Shown: one piece after another, positions 1 through 7,120 of the stretch | Numbering within the stretch: the first letter of the stretch is position 1 | Layout of the letters: every line of letters begins with the position of its first letter | Assembly: GCA_050260415.1 (NCBI GenBank) | Contig: JBLNCE010000056.1 | Coordinates: 1-31,396 of the forward strand | Source of the DNA: JBLNCE01 sp050260415 | GTDB taxonomy: Bacteria > Bacillota > UBA4882 > JAAYXC01 | Direction of reading: 5' to 3' | DNA length: 31,396 nucleotides | Position numbers and translations under genes: made by a program | Notes under the pieces: model-generated | The model's input: only the letters and a program-made list of their open reading frames with translations | Databases searched by the model: none | Told to the model about the DNA's origin: nothing

Positions 1-982
1 GGCCGATCTCCGCCAGGAACAAGGCAACCACCTGCCGGCTCTTGGTGCCCAAGGCCATCATGACCCCGATCTCCTTGGTCCGTTCCAGGACCGACATGAG
101 AACCGTATTGATGATGCCGAAGCTGACCACGATCAGGATGACGGCGAGGGCCATCCCGGGCAAGAACGTGTCGATGGCCACGATCTCGCTCATGATGCCG
201 GCTACGTCGCGCCAATAGTCCACCCTGAGATCGTATCCCGCCGCCGCCAATCCTTGTTCGAGCCCGGCCGCGGCTTGCGTCGCCCGCACGCCGGATCGCA
301 ACAGGACATCGATCTGCCCGGCGCTGTCGTCCGGCAGATAGAGCAGCCGCCGGGCGGCCCGGATATCCATGTAGATGATGCGGCCGATGAAGACATCCAG
401 ATCCGAGGCTACGATTCCATCCACCCTGAGGTTGGCGGCATTGAGGTACCCGTCGGGCCCGGCGGCCAACAGGATAAATTCCTCCCCAACCTCGGCGCCT
501 AGAGTCTTGGCAACCGCCTCGCTCATCAAGACGCCGTCTTCGGATCGCAGGTGCGTGCCCGCGGCGATCCGCAGGCGGGGATGGACCAGCGGGTCCGCGG
601 CTGGATCGATGGCCGCGACCTCAGCACGGTCGGAGCGTTCATCGCTCGCGAGCATGCCCTGAAAGGTTATCCTGGGGGCGGCCGCGAGGACAATGGGATC
701 CCTGCGGACTTGGTCGCAGATGGCGCTGACTCGCGTCACCACGGGAGGGACGCTGCCGAATGCCGCCAGCACGTCGATCTTTTTTGTGCCGGCGGCGCGG
801 ATCTGGATATCGCCCGTGAACGTCTCGACAATGCTGCGGCTCAGCGACGCCGCGGCGGACTGCCCGTAGGATTGGGCCAGGATCGCGGCGATGGTGCCCA
901 CGCAGATCATGGCCGCCGTCAGGAGGCTGCGGCGTTTGTACCGCATGATGTTCTTGACCGCCAAATGAAGGAGGGACGACAT
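1..982 (-). CDS. FtsX/MacB-type ABC transporter permease (3' end cut off by window edge)
   Basis: The reading frame opens at an ATG at 982 with GGGGAG just upstream and stays open to the window edge, giving 327 visible residues. It begins MSSLLHLAVKNIMRYKRRSL, the usual basic start of FtsX/LolC/MacB permeases, followed by a first membrane segment at about residues 18-36. A long extracytoplasmic region of about 230 residues follows (MacB periplasmic core-like). A second membrane segment near residues 280-300 leads into LERTKEIGVMMALGTKSRQV, the cytoplasmic coupling motif of the FtsX domain. The family exports lipoproteins, peptides or drugs, or acts mechanically, together with a LolD/MacB-type ATPase. 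No ATPase is visible here, but one may lie beyond the left edge. The gene follows tetR and a DUF3108-like gene on the same strand, so it is probably regulated with them. The substrate is unknown. Confidence 0.9.
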   Translation of the reverse strand, partial: MSSLLHLAVKNIMRYKRRSLLTAAMICVGTIAAILAQSYGQSAAASLSRSIVETFTGDIQIRAAGTKKIDVLAAFGSVPPVVTRVSAICDQVRRDPIVLAAAPRITFQGMLASDERSDRAEVAAIDPAADPLVHPRLRIAAGTHLRSEDGVLMSEAVAKTLGAEVGEEFILLAAGPDGYLNAANLRVDGIVASDLDVFIGRIIYMDIRAARRLLYLPDDSAGQIDVLLRSGVRATQAAAGLEQGLAAAGYDLRVDYWRDVAGIMSEIVAIDTFLPGMALAVILIVVSFGIINTVLMSVLERTKEIGVMMALGTKSRQVVALFLAEIG

Positions 983-1048
983 CGGATCAACTCCCCGCCG
1001 GCAATGGCCCGGCTAGTTCGGTTAAGCCCCCGAGATACACGCGCCACC

Positions 1049-1750
1049 TCAAACCCGATAACTCCTTCCCGGTTCGCAGACGGCAATCAGTTCCACCCGG
1101 CCGCCCGGAAACTTATCAACGTACTGCACCAGGTAATGCGGCTTTTCCTGCGTATGCCAGAAGAAATACTTGTACTTGCCCGCGAACAAACTCGGCATGC
1201 TGGCCACGCCCATCTCCAGCTTGTGGCTGGCGAAGGCGCCGGCCGGCGTCCGGATCTCCTCGCGCCCGATCTCCCGGACGTACATGCCGAAGGCGCCGAT
1301 CGGACTGCCGCCGCGCCCGTCCATGACCAGGTTGAAGCGGATCTCGATCCCGTCCCCAAAGGGGAAGGCGCGGAAGAGGTGAAACAGCGTACTGCAATCG
1401 TAATAGCCGGCTCCCGCCTTGACGGGCCGCTTCACGCCGCGGCGCGGCAGGTCGACCAGGGCCTCGCCGTTCGCGTACTCAAGCAAGACCTCCCTGTGCC
1501 CGTCCGCGCCGATGATCTCGGTGCGCACCGGCGCCAGGGTACCGGCTTGCATCAGGGCCACGGTCCGCTTGCCGGTGTCCTCGGCGAGCTCGATCCGGTA
1601 GACCTCGCCGCTGGCCGAAACGGCCCTGGTGACCGTATCGGTGTATGTAGCCGCCCCGGCGTCGCCGGTTTCCGATCTGTAGCGCAGTTGCAGCTCGCCG
1701 AGGTCGATTGCGCGGAAGCCCTCCGGTGCGTTGAGGATCCTCTGGCTCAT
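1049..1750 (-). CDS. DUF3108-like protein of unknown function
   Basis: This is a 233-residue protein with no signal peptide or membrane segment. Its beta-rich sequence includes a central region with EEIRTPAGAFASHKLEMG and a C-terminal KYKYFFWHTQEKPHYLVQY. These resemble DUF3108-type beta-barrel proteins, in which a 'TPAG-F' turn precedes the lipid- or substrate-binding strands. The start codon overlaps the tetR stop (ATGA at 1747-1750), which implies translational coupling. Its place between tetR and an FtsX-type permease suggests a role linked to envelope export, but this is inference from position. The DUF3108 assignment rests on motif resemblance and was not tested by profile search. Confidence 0.75.
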   Translation of the reverse strand: MSQRILNAPEGFRAIDLGELQLRYRSETGDAGAATYTDTVTRAVSASGEVYRIELAEDTGKRTVALMQAGTLAPVRTEIIGADGHREVLLEYANGEALVDLPRRGVKRPVKAGAGYYDCSTLFHLFRAFPFGDGIEIRFNLVMDGRGGSPIGAFGMYVREIGREEIRTPAGAFASHKLEMGVASMPSLFAGKYKYFFWHTQEKPHYLVQYVDKFPGGRVELIAVCEPGRSYRV

Positions 1751-2391
1751 CCTTTACCGGCTCCTTCCTTTGTCTCCCCGTTCACGGCCTTGAGCATTCG
1801 CAACACCGCTTCGGGTTCGAACATCTCCACCATCGCCTCCCCGCATTGTAAAGCGGCCATGTGGGTCAAGGCCAGTCCCTGCACGAAAGCATAGACCAGC
1901 GCGGCCAATTGCCTCGGGTCGCCCGGGACCACCTGACCGGCGGCCTGCCCCTCGGCGATCACCTTGGCCATGGCCTCCTGGCACAATCGCCCCTGTTCCC
2001 AGGCGGTCCGGCGGATGGCTTCGGGCACGGCCTCGCTGGCGAATGCCTGTTGCACCAGGGAATAATACTCCGGCCCATACCGGGCGCCCATGACCATGGT
2101 CTCGACCATGCCAGCGATCCGGTCCCAGGGCGTGCCGGGCTGCTCGGCGGCGCCCCGCGTCGTCTGCAGGGCGACTTGCATGGCCAGGTCGACGAGGGCG
2201 CCGAAGATCTGGTCTTTGCTCTGGAAATAGTGATAGACCAGCCCGTGGCTGATGCCGGCCTCGGCGGCGATATCCGCGATCTTGGTGGACGTATAGCCCC
2301 ACTTGGTGAAGGCCTTGACCGCGGCCTGGAGGATCGCCTCGCGGCGCTCGTCGCGTATGCGTTCGTTCTCCGCCTCGTTGCGTGGGGACAT
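1747..2391 (-). CDS. TetR/AcrR family transcriptional repressor
   Basis: This 214-residue protein has a classic TetR N-terminal helix-turn-helix: REAILQAAVKAFTKWGYTST, then KIADIAAEAGISHGLVYHYF and a QSKDQIF tail. The C-terminal ligand-binding half (about residues 65-205) is variable, as is normal in the family. It heads a minus-strand operon with the DUF3108-like gene (4-bp overlap) and, after 66 bp, the FtsX permease. A strong promoter and a perfect inverted repeat lie directly upstream, so it very likely represses its own operon. The ATG at 2391 is preceded by a G-run and a small hairpin (GGGC, five A, GCCC) that could limit translation. The inducer is unknown, but lipophilic compounds are usual for repressors of export systems. 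Confidence 0.92.
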   Translation of the reverse strand: MSPRNEAENERIRDERREAILQAAVKAFTKWGYTSTKIADIAAEAGISHGLVYHYFQSKDQIFGALVDLAMQVALQTTRGAAEQPGTPWDRIAGMVETMVMGARYGPEYYSLVQQAFASEAVPEAIRRTAWEQGRLCQEAMAKVIAEGQAAGQVVPGDPRQLAALVYAFVQGLALTHMAALQCGEAMVEMFEPEAVLRMLKAVNGETKEGAGKG

Positions 2392-2414
2392 GCGGGCTTT
2401 TTGCCCCCCCGTCG

Positions 2415-2432
2415 ATTGACTGGTCAGTCAAT
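2415..2432. promoter_or_regulatory. Probable TetR operator (18-bp inverted repeat)
   Basis: ATTGACTG-GT-CAGTCAAT is a perfect inverted repeat with 8-bp arms and a 2-bp centre. It lies between the promoter at 2446-2474 and the tetR start at 2391, just downstream of the expected transcription start. The TGACTG/CAGTCA arms resemble many TetR/AcrR (QacR/FadR-type) operators. Repression by blocking the leaving polymerase is the likely mode. Confidence 0.75.
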
Positions 2433-2445
2433 CAAAGATGATGCT

Positions 2446-2474
2446 AATATAAACACTTTTTGGCAGGATGTCAA
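2446..2474 (-). promoter_or_regulatory. Sigma-A promoter of the tetR operon
   Basis: On the minus strand, TTGACA (2474-2469) and TATATT (2451-2446) are separated by exactly 17 bp. The -35 is a perfect consensus and the -10 differs from TATAAT at one base. Transcription should start near 2438-2440 and read through the operator into tetR. Confidence 0.8.
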
Positions 2475-2493
2475 GGGTGAGTTGCGCGCAGTT

Positions 2494-2580
2494 TGCCTCC
2501 TTGATGCCTACGCGCAGAAGAAAAACCTGATCGATGACCGAATGGTTAAGGTGGTTTTGGAGAACGAGTTCGCGGTCTGA
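2494..2580 (+). pseudogene. C-terminal remnant of a transposon-associated ExeA-type AAA ATPase
   Basis: Reading plus-strand to the TGA at 2578-2580 gives CLLDAYAQKKNLIDDRMVKV followed by VLENEFAV. The pattern 'CLL-A---k-lIDD-MVK-V--E' resembles the last helices of the ExeA/TniB-like AAA ATPases that accompany DDE transposases in Firmicutes. Walker motifs and the rest of the gene are absent. The preceding sequence belongs to the tetR promoter region, so this can only be a leftover 3' end. The following 200 bp (2581-2783) holds no gene that I can support. Assignment is from memory of the family and is tentative. Confidence 0.4.
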
Positions 2581-2785
2581 AGCGGACGTCCGGGCATGGG
2601 GGCCACACAGCGACTAACTGCGGGATATCGACTCCGCGCCGGATAGAAGATCATCCGGGTATGCGGCGCTTCGACCTACATCCGTCCGGTCAAGTCCGCG
2701 TCGCGACTAAGCCGGAAGGACGTCGATAACCCGCGGACGTATGTGGTTTCAAGAACAGGTATCCGGCTTAATACCCGCTCGTTAA

Positions 2786-2812
2786 AAAAACCGCGCTCTG
2801 TGCGCGGTTTTT
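2786..2812 (-). terminator. Rho-independent terminator of the beta-helix gene
   Basis: Arms AAAAACCGCGC (2786-2796) and GCGCGGTTTTT (2802-2812) form an 11-bp stem around a 5-nt loop. On the minus strand it continues into a run of T, 37 bp after the stop codon of the beta-helix gene. The A/T flanks are symmetrical, so it could also stop plus-strand transcripts. Confidence 0.9.
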
Positions 2813-2848
2813 CATGCCTTACAGCCCGAGGCGGCATACGAAGAGTTG

Positions 2849-5401
2849 TCAATACGTCACGAACAAATACGGCTTCTGGGCGCCGTCGGACCGATCCTTC
2901 GCGTATGGATCGGTATTCCCGCCCTGTTTCTTGAGGTCGACCATCATCAAGGTGACGTACCCGTCGGTCTGGCTCTGGACGAACTTGGTCACGTCGAGCC
3001 GATACGGTTTGACCGTTCTCTCCGTCATCGTCACGGTGCCCAGCAGGAACGCGCTCTCGCCAAGGCCGGTGACCTCCGGGGCGCCCGGCGCGTGATTGGG
3101 CGAATTGAGCCAGGTGATGGCGGACTCCTGCCAGTCATCATTCGTCAAGCCGAAGACGGCGAATTCGTATGTGGCTCCGATTGGGTTGCTCTCCGTGATT
3201 CTCCCCGTGAACTGGAAGACGGCCTCCTTGACGGACGCGGCGTGCTCGACCTGGAATTTGAGATAGGCGATGCGGATGATGGTGCCGTCCTCGGTGCTCT
3301 TGACACGGTTGATGGAGGACATGCCAAAGTTCATGTCCGGTTTGCCATGCTCGACGAAGGCATCGTCCGTGGGCAGGATCTGCATGATCCCCGACGCGGT
3401 TGCCTGTGCCGGGGCCGGGCTCGGGATCGGCGCCGGCACAGGTGAGGGTGCGTTATAAGGGCTGGCGGTCCGGGCCAGGGGACCGATGGGGTTGATCTTG
3501 AACGGGACGAGCGCCGCGCCAAGCGGGTTCTTGCTGAGATTCAGGTAATCCACCCCGTTGCCCTCGATGGTATTGTCCTTGACCACGATCCCCTTTCCCG
3601 CCTCGATCTTGAGGCCGTTGGCATTGCCGCGCAACGTATTGCCGGCGATCTGGACATCCTGCGGGTCCCCGGGGCCGACGCCGCCGGCGCCGGGGTCGGC
3701 GGCGAGCAGAATACCCCAGAAGTCCTGCGCCTGGTTGTCGAGGATCTTGTTGCCCGCGACCATGGTCCGGGGGGCGTTCAGCAAGTAGATTCCCTTGCCG
3801 CCCCTGACGGTGCAGCCCGTGATGGTGTTGTTCTCGATGAGCGTGTCGGGGGAGGCGAGGCTGACCTTGATCCCCTCGCGGCAATTGACGATCGTATTAT
3901 CATGGATGTAATTGTACGGCCCGGACGCGTCGTGGGTGGCGCCGGTATTGCCCAAGCCCACCGCGGCGCCGCTAACGACGTCGCTGATCCTGTTGCCGCG
4001 GACCTCGTTCAGGTACTCGTCCTCGCCGTGCAGGTCGATGGCGTCCAAGCCGGTCCGGGTAATGACGTTATTCCGGACCAGGTTGTTATGGGTGAAATAC
4101 TGGAGCAAGACGGCGTGCCGGAGGTACGGCCCCACGAAACGGCAGTCCTCGACCACGTTATAGCGGCAGTCGTTGGCGTAACCCAGGCGGTCCTTGCCGT
4201 TGCCTTCTCCCTGGATGGAGACGCCGTAGCCGGCCCCGCCGCCGCCGAGGTCGGTGGCGTTGCGGAAGGTCGCATTCCGGACGACCACGTCGTGGCTCTT
4301 GCTGATCCGGATCCCCATCCGCTGGAACTTCTCCACCGTCACCCCGTCAAGCGTGATATTGTAGCAGGGCACGCCCGAGGCTTCCTCGATCATGACGCCG
4401 TAGAGCGGCCCGCCGGCTTCGGGGTTGTTGTTCCCGGTATCGGTGGAGTACTTGCCGGCAAAGGTGGACGTGACGGTGAGGTGTGAGACGAGGATATCGT
4501 GCGCGGCTTGGATCTTCAGGACCTTGGTCGTGCCCTTCCTTCCGTCTTCGGCATTGAACGAGGAGAGCAACAGCACGCCGGCCTCGCTCTGGCCCCGCAG
4601 GTTCACGCTGTCTTTCAGGATCAGGTTGGCATACCGGTCGACGGCCGCACCGCTGTTGAGGTTGTAGACCCCGTCGGGTAGGTAGACCTCGTCGCCGCTG
4701 GCGGCTACGTCAATGGCCTTCTGGATGGCCGGCGCGTCGTCCGCGGCGCTGTCTTTCGGATCCGCGCCAAAGTCCAGCACGTTCAGCGTCTTGCCGGTCG
4801 CCCGGTGCGGTGCTGGTATGGCATGATCGGTGCCGTCGGGGTTGACCAGGCCCGGCTTGACGTAGATGACCGGCACCGGCGTCTCTTTGGGCCTGGCGGT
4901 CTCGGGTCTGCGCAGGATCAGGCCGGCCGGGTTCGGGGGATAGATCTGGACTTCGAGCAGGCTGTTCCACGCGTTGCTGCTGTTGCCGTGCCCGATATAT
5001 CTTACATAGCGGGCGCTCACGTCGGGAAAGTCGAACGCCTCCAGATCCACCGTGCGGCCGCTGCCCGCGCCGGCATAGACCCGGGTCCACTGCACGGCGT
5101 CGTCAGAGACCTCGAGCTCGAACTTTGAGATGCGTTCATTGCCCTTGTGAAAGGCGATTCCGATATACCCGATCGTTTGCCTCTCGCCCAGGTCGAACAG
5201 GATCCAGTTACCGTCGCCGCTGGCGGACCAGCGGGTATCCAGGTCGCCGTCGTTTGCATTGGCGGGCAGGTTGCCGTCGTCCGTGCTGGCCGAGACGGCG
5301 GCGACTTTGAGCGGTTCACCCGCGGCGGCCGCGATCGGCGCCGCACACGCCAGGACGATCAGAAACACCGCAAGATATGGGAGAATACCCTGGTTGAACA
5401 A
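2849..5401 (-). CDS. Secreted discoidin / right-handed beta-helix / DNRLRE protein
   Basis: This is a large exported protein of about 850 residues. An N-terminal signal peptide (hydrophobic LPYLAVFLIVLACAAPIAAA) precedes an F5/8 type C (discoidin) domain at about residues 33-155. A pectate-lyase-like right-handed beta-helix runs from about 206 to 640, opening with LNVLDFGADPKDSAADDAPA and containing many N-(x)-I/V-x-(D/N)-N-T-I coils. A proline/alanine linker at 650-675 follows, then a DNRLRE (CBM96-like) domain to the end (LPTDDAFVEHGKPDMNFG). Both terminal modules usually bind carbohydrate, so polysaccharide binding or cleavage at the cell surface is likely, but the catalytic residues cannot be assigned by eye. 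An ATG at 5407 sits only 2 nt from AGGAGG. The TTG at 5401 has an ideal 8-nt spacing, so I chose it. The gene is monocistronic with its own terminator. Confidence 0.88.
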   Translation of the reverse strand: MFNQGILPYLAVFLIVLACAAPIAAAAGEPLKVAAVSASTDDGNLPANANDGDLDTRWSASGDGNWILFDLGERQTIGYIGIAFHKGNERISKFELEVSDDAVQWTRVYAGAGSGRTVDLEAFDFPDVSARYVRYIGHGNSSNAWNSLLEVQIYPPNPAGLILRRPETARPKETPVPVIYVKPGLVNPDGTDHAIPAPHRATGKTLNVLDFGADPKDSAADDAPAIQKAIDVAASGDEVYLPDGVYNLNSGAAVDRYANLILKDSVNLRGQSEAGVLLLSSFNAEDGRKGTTKVLKIQAAHDILVSHLTVTSTFAGKYSTDTGNNNPEAGGPLYGVMIEEASGVPCYNITLDGVTVEKFQRMGIRISKSHDVVVRNATFRNATDLGGGGAGYGVSIQGEGNGKDRLGYANDCRYNVVEDCRFVGPYLRHAVLLQYFTHNNLVRNNVITRTGLDAIDLHGEDEYLNEVRGNRISDVVSGAAVGLGNTGATHDASGPYNYIHDNTIVNCREGIKVSLASPDTLIENNTITGCTVRGGKGIYLLNAPRTMVAGNKILDNQAQDFWGILLAADPGAGGVGPGDPQDVQIAGNTLRGNANGLKIEAGKGIVVKDNTIEGNGVDYLNLSKNPLGAALVPFKINPIGPLARTASPYNAPSPVPAPIPSPAPAQATASGIMQILPTDDAFVEHGKPDMNFGMSSINRVKSTEDGTIIRIAYLKFQVEHAASVKEAVFQFTGRITESNPIGATYEFAVFGLTNDDWQESAITWLNSPNHAPGAPEVTGLGESAFLLGTVTMTERTVKPYRLDVTKFVQSQTDGYVTLMMVDLKKQGGNTDPYAKDRSDGAQKPYLFVTY

Positions 5402-5407
5402 GGTCAT

Positions 5408-5858
5408 CGCCTCCTATGGAAATCTTGGTAAACCGGCCGATTTTTACCGTGTTTATATATTCAAGGGGATGGGTCTGGCACCTCCCATCAAGATGAAAAA
5501 ATGCCTGTATGACACGAGACACCATGATGATCGCATCGCTCGCGCCGGTGTCACGAGAGGAGGAAAAGTGAGGGACTTGAAGAACATTTGCATGATGCAG
5601 GCTAGATATTGCTCCCTCGCCTATACGACTTGTTTGCGCGCGGGGGGACGATCATCGGGGCGTTTAGCGGAGACGCTATCTGCGGCATGATTGCCCCGGA
5701 GAGCAGATTCATCGGCAGGGAAAAAGATCAACTCAAGCTGGATATACGCTGCCCTGACTTGGACGGATATTCCCACGATCTTTCCTGAACCTGGTTTTGA
5801 AGCAGACTTCTAGAAAGTTTTTTGAGGTATGATCCCCATAACTAAAGGAGGCAAAAAC
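5408..5858. other. Intergenic region, mostly noncoding; possible gene remnant
   Basis: This 450-bp stretch separates the divergent beta-helix and flavodoxin genes. A 59-codon frame at 5609-5788 (plus) reads protein-like in its middle (GGTIIGAFSGDAICGMIAPE) and ends at TGA, but it begins at a stop codon and has no start with a ribosome site. A second short frame from a GTG at 5568 has a good AGGAGG but an unconvincing composition. I regard both as possible degraded coding sequence. No convincing -35/-10 pair for the flavodoxin was found. Confidence 0.4.
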
Positions 5859-6332
5859 ATGAAGATCGGCATCATCGTTCATTCCCAGACCGGCAACACG
5901 TACTCCGTCGCCCAGAAGCTCAAGGAGAAGCTCGCCGCGGCCGGGCACGCGGTGGATCTGGAGCGGCTGAAAGCTGTCGGCGAGGTAAAGCCGGGGACAA
6001 AAGACGTACGGTTCGAATCGCTTCCCGATATCGGATGGTACGAGGCGCTGGTCTTCGGCGCCCCGGTGCAGGGATTTTCCCTCGCGCCGGCCATGGCAAG
6101 CTACCTCGCGCAGATCGGATCTTTACAGGGCAAAAAGGTCGCCTGTTTGGTCACCCAGCACTTGCCTCATCCATGGATGGGCGGAAACCGCACCGTCGGC
6201 CAGATGAAAAGGATCTGCGAGGCCAAGGGCGCGGTGTTCTGCGGCTCGGGAATCGTCAACTGGACGAACAAGCGCCGGGAACAAAAGATCGTTGAGGTTG
6301 TCGAGGGTTTGGATGCATGTATCAATAAATAG
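5859..6332 (+). CDS. Flavodoxin
   Basis: This 157-residue protein is a soluble FMN-binding electron carrier. The start MKIGIIVHSQTGNTYSVAQK contains the flavodoxin phosphate-binding loop (S-Q-T-G-N-T). Later come ALVFGAPVQGFSLAPAM, equivalent to the 50s loop region, and KKVACLVTQHLPHPWMGGNR. The length is typical of short-chain flavodoxins. The ATG at 5859 follows AAGGAGG with 7-8 nt spacing, and an upstream in-frame ATG has no such site. The next gene, 38 bp downstream, is a membrane-anchored FMN-binding protein, so the two probably form a small flavin-based redox unit. The partner reductase or oxidase is not in the window. A flavodoxin-like NAD(P)H or menaquinone oxidoreductase cannot be excluded, but the length argues for a simple carrier. 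Confidence 0.88.
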   Translation: MKIGIIVHSQTGNTYSVAQKLKEKLAAAGHAVDLERLKAVGEVKPGTKDVRFESLPDIGWYEALVFGAPVQGFSLAPAMASYLAQIGSLQGKKVACLVTQHLPHPWMGGNRTVGQMKRICEAKGAVFCGSGIVNWTNKRREQKIVEVVEGLDACINK

Positions 6333-6370
6333 CTGATTAACTCATATATCACCATCAAGAGGTGGCCTAG

Positions 6371-6790
6371 TTGAAAAAGAAGCAAGCAATGATTCTCGTT
6401 GTTTTAGGCGTATTGACCATTGGAATTTCAATAGGTGCAATATGGATCAAATCATTCATCAGCAGCGTGGCGGCAAATCACGATAAGCAAATAGCGGCCA
6501 TTAGTATTTCAAACGTTGATCTGGCCATAATCCCGGACGGTATATATAAGGGCAGTTATAAAGTCTTTCCGGTGGCCGCCACCGTCAGAGTCGTTGTGAG
6601 GGACCATAAGATAGTGGATATCGACTTGGTAGAGCATAAGAACGGTAAAGGATCAGCGGCTGAAGTAATACCGAATAAAGTGGTGGAAACGCAGAAGCTG
6701 GAAGTAGATGTGATTACCGGTGCTACGTCAAGCAGTAAAGTGATATTAAAAGCGATAGAGAATGCGTTGAGCGGTGCGGGGAAGAGTTAA
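6371..6790 (+). CDS. Membrane-anchored FMN-binding domain protein (covalent flavin type)
   Basis: This 139-residue protein starts at TTG 6371, with AAGAGGTGG upstream. Residues 7-30 form one membrane anchor (MILVVLGVLTIGISIGAIWI). The rest is an FMN-binding domain: DGIYKGSYKVFPVAATVRVV in the middle and DVITGATSSSKVILKAIENA near the end. The TGATS-S motif is the site where ApbE attaches FMN to threonine in RnfG, NqrB/C, NosR and related proteins, so covalent FMN outside the membrane is expected. It lies directly after the flavodoxin and is probably cotranscribed. Such minimal anchored FMN domains serve extracytoplasmic electron transfer, but the acceptor is unknown. The local AT content is higher than in neighbouring genes, which may indicate separate ancestry. 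Confidence 0.88.
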   Translation: MKKKQAMILVVLGVLTIGISIGAIWIKSFISSVAANHDKQIAAISISNVDLAIIPDGIYKGSYKVFPVAATVRVVVRDHKIVDIDLVEHKNGKGSAAEVIPNKVVETQKLEVDVITGATSSSKVILKAIENALSGAGKS

Positions 6791-6826
6791 CGGAACAGAT
6801 TAATTGATATTAATGCCATACTCGCT

Positions 6827-6842
6827 CAGGAATGAATTCCTG
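6827..6842. repeat. Short hairpin with TGAA loop, copy 1
   Basis: CAGGAA-TGAA-TTCCTG forms a 6-bp stem closed by a TGAA tetraloop. The same 15 bases (CAGGAATGAATTCCT) occur again at 13318-13332, also just after a gene. It may be a small dispersed element like the TGAA-loop hairpins of IS200/REP families. Confidence 0.55.
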
Positions 6843-6995
6843 GGCTGGATCGGAACAATCGTTCTTAAATCCCTGCGGGGATTCGGCGGAACTTCGAAGG
6901 CAAGGATGGGGTGAAAGCCGTAAATGTCTCCGAACCCTCGCAAGGGCGATAACATACTTGACGCACACGGATTATCTTGTTCACATGGATGGAAA

Positions 6996-7023
6996 GTTTA
7001 AGCGGCGATTTCGCCGCTTAAAC
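6996..7023. repeat. Perfect 13-bp inverted repeat
   Basis: Arms GTTTAAGCGGCGA and TCGCCGCTTAAAC are separated by TT. The hairpin lies in the noncoding region after the FMN-binding gene and 6 nt before a tRNA-like element. No T-run follows, so it is not a standard terminator. Confidence 0.8.
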
Positions 7024-7029
7024 CACTTC

Positions 7030-7120
7030 GGAGTGAGGCCACCACCTGGGCGTGGACCTTTGTTTAAGGCTTTGGGGGTGCCAGTTGCCGCTGGCATGGG
7101 TTTGATTCCCCCTCGCTCCG
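7030..7120 (+). ncRNA. tRNA-like cloverleaf element with 9-bp acceptor and 3-bp T stem
   Basis: These 91 bases fold by eye into four arms. The acceptor stem is GGAGTGAGG (7030-7038) with CCTCGCTCC (7111-7119), 9 bp with one G-T pair, followed by a G where the discriminator base would be. A D-like arm is CCAC/GTGG (7039-7042, 7052-7055). An anticodon-like arm is CCT/AGG around TTGTTTA (7060-7066). A long variable-arm hairpin is TGCCAG/CTGGCA (7079-7096). The T arm is GGG-TTTGATT-CCC (7098-7110). A 9+3 stem set, long variable arm and G discriminator are hallmarks of tRNA-Sec-like 'allo-tRNAs'. Against function, the anticodon stem is weak, the usual C of the T loop is T, and the would-be anticodon GTT does not fit. 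A T6 run follows at 7122. It may be a degenerate tRNA or a tRNA-derived RNA. Confidence 0.45.

Noticed and set aside
551..1894. Long plus-strand open frame of 447 codons
   Set aside because: It is antisense to the FtsX permease, DUF3108-like and tetR genes, which have family motifs, overlaps and ribosome sites. It arises from GC-rich codon bias.
1861..2490. Plus-strand open frame running into the ATPase-like tail
   Set aside because: Most of it is the complement of tetR and crosses the tetR promoter. Only the last 28 codons look like protein.
7030..7120. Calling a standard tRNA-Sec or tRNA-Asn
   Set aside because: No TCA anticodon is present for Sec. The GTT that falls in the anticodon-like loop belongs to tRNA-Asn, which has no long variable arm. 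The anticodon stem has only three good pairs and the T loop lacks its usual C.
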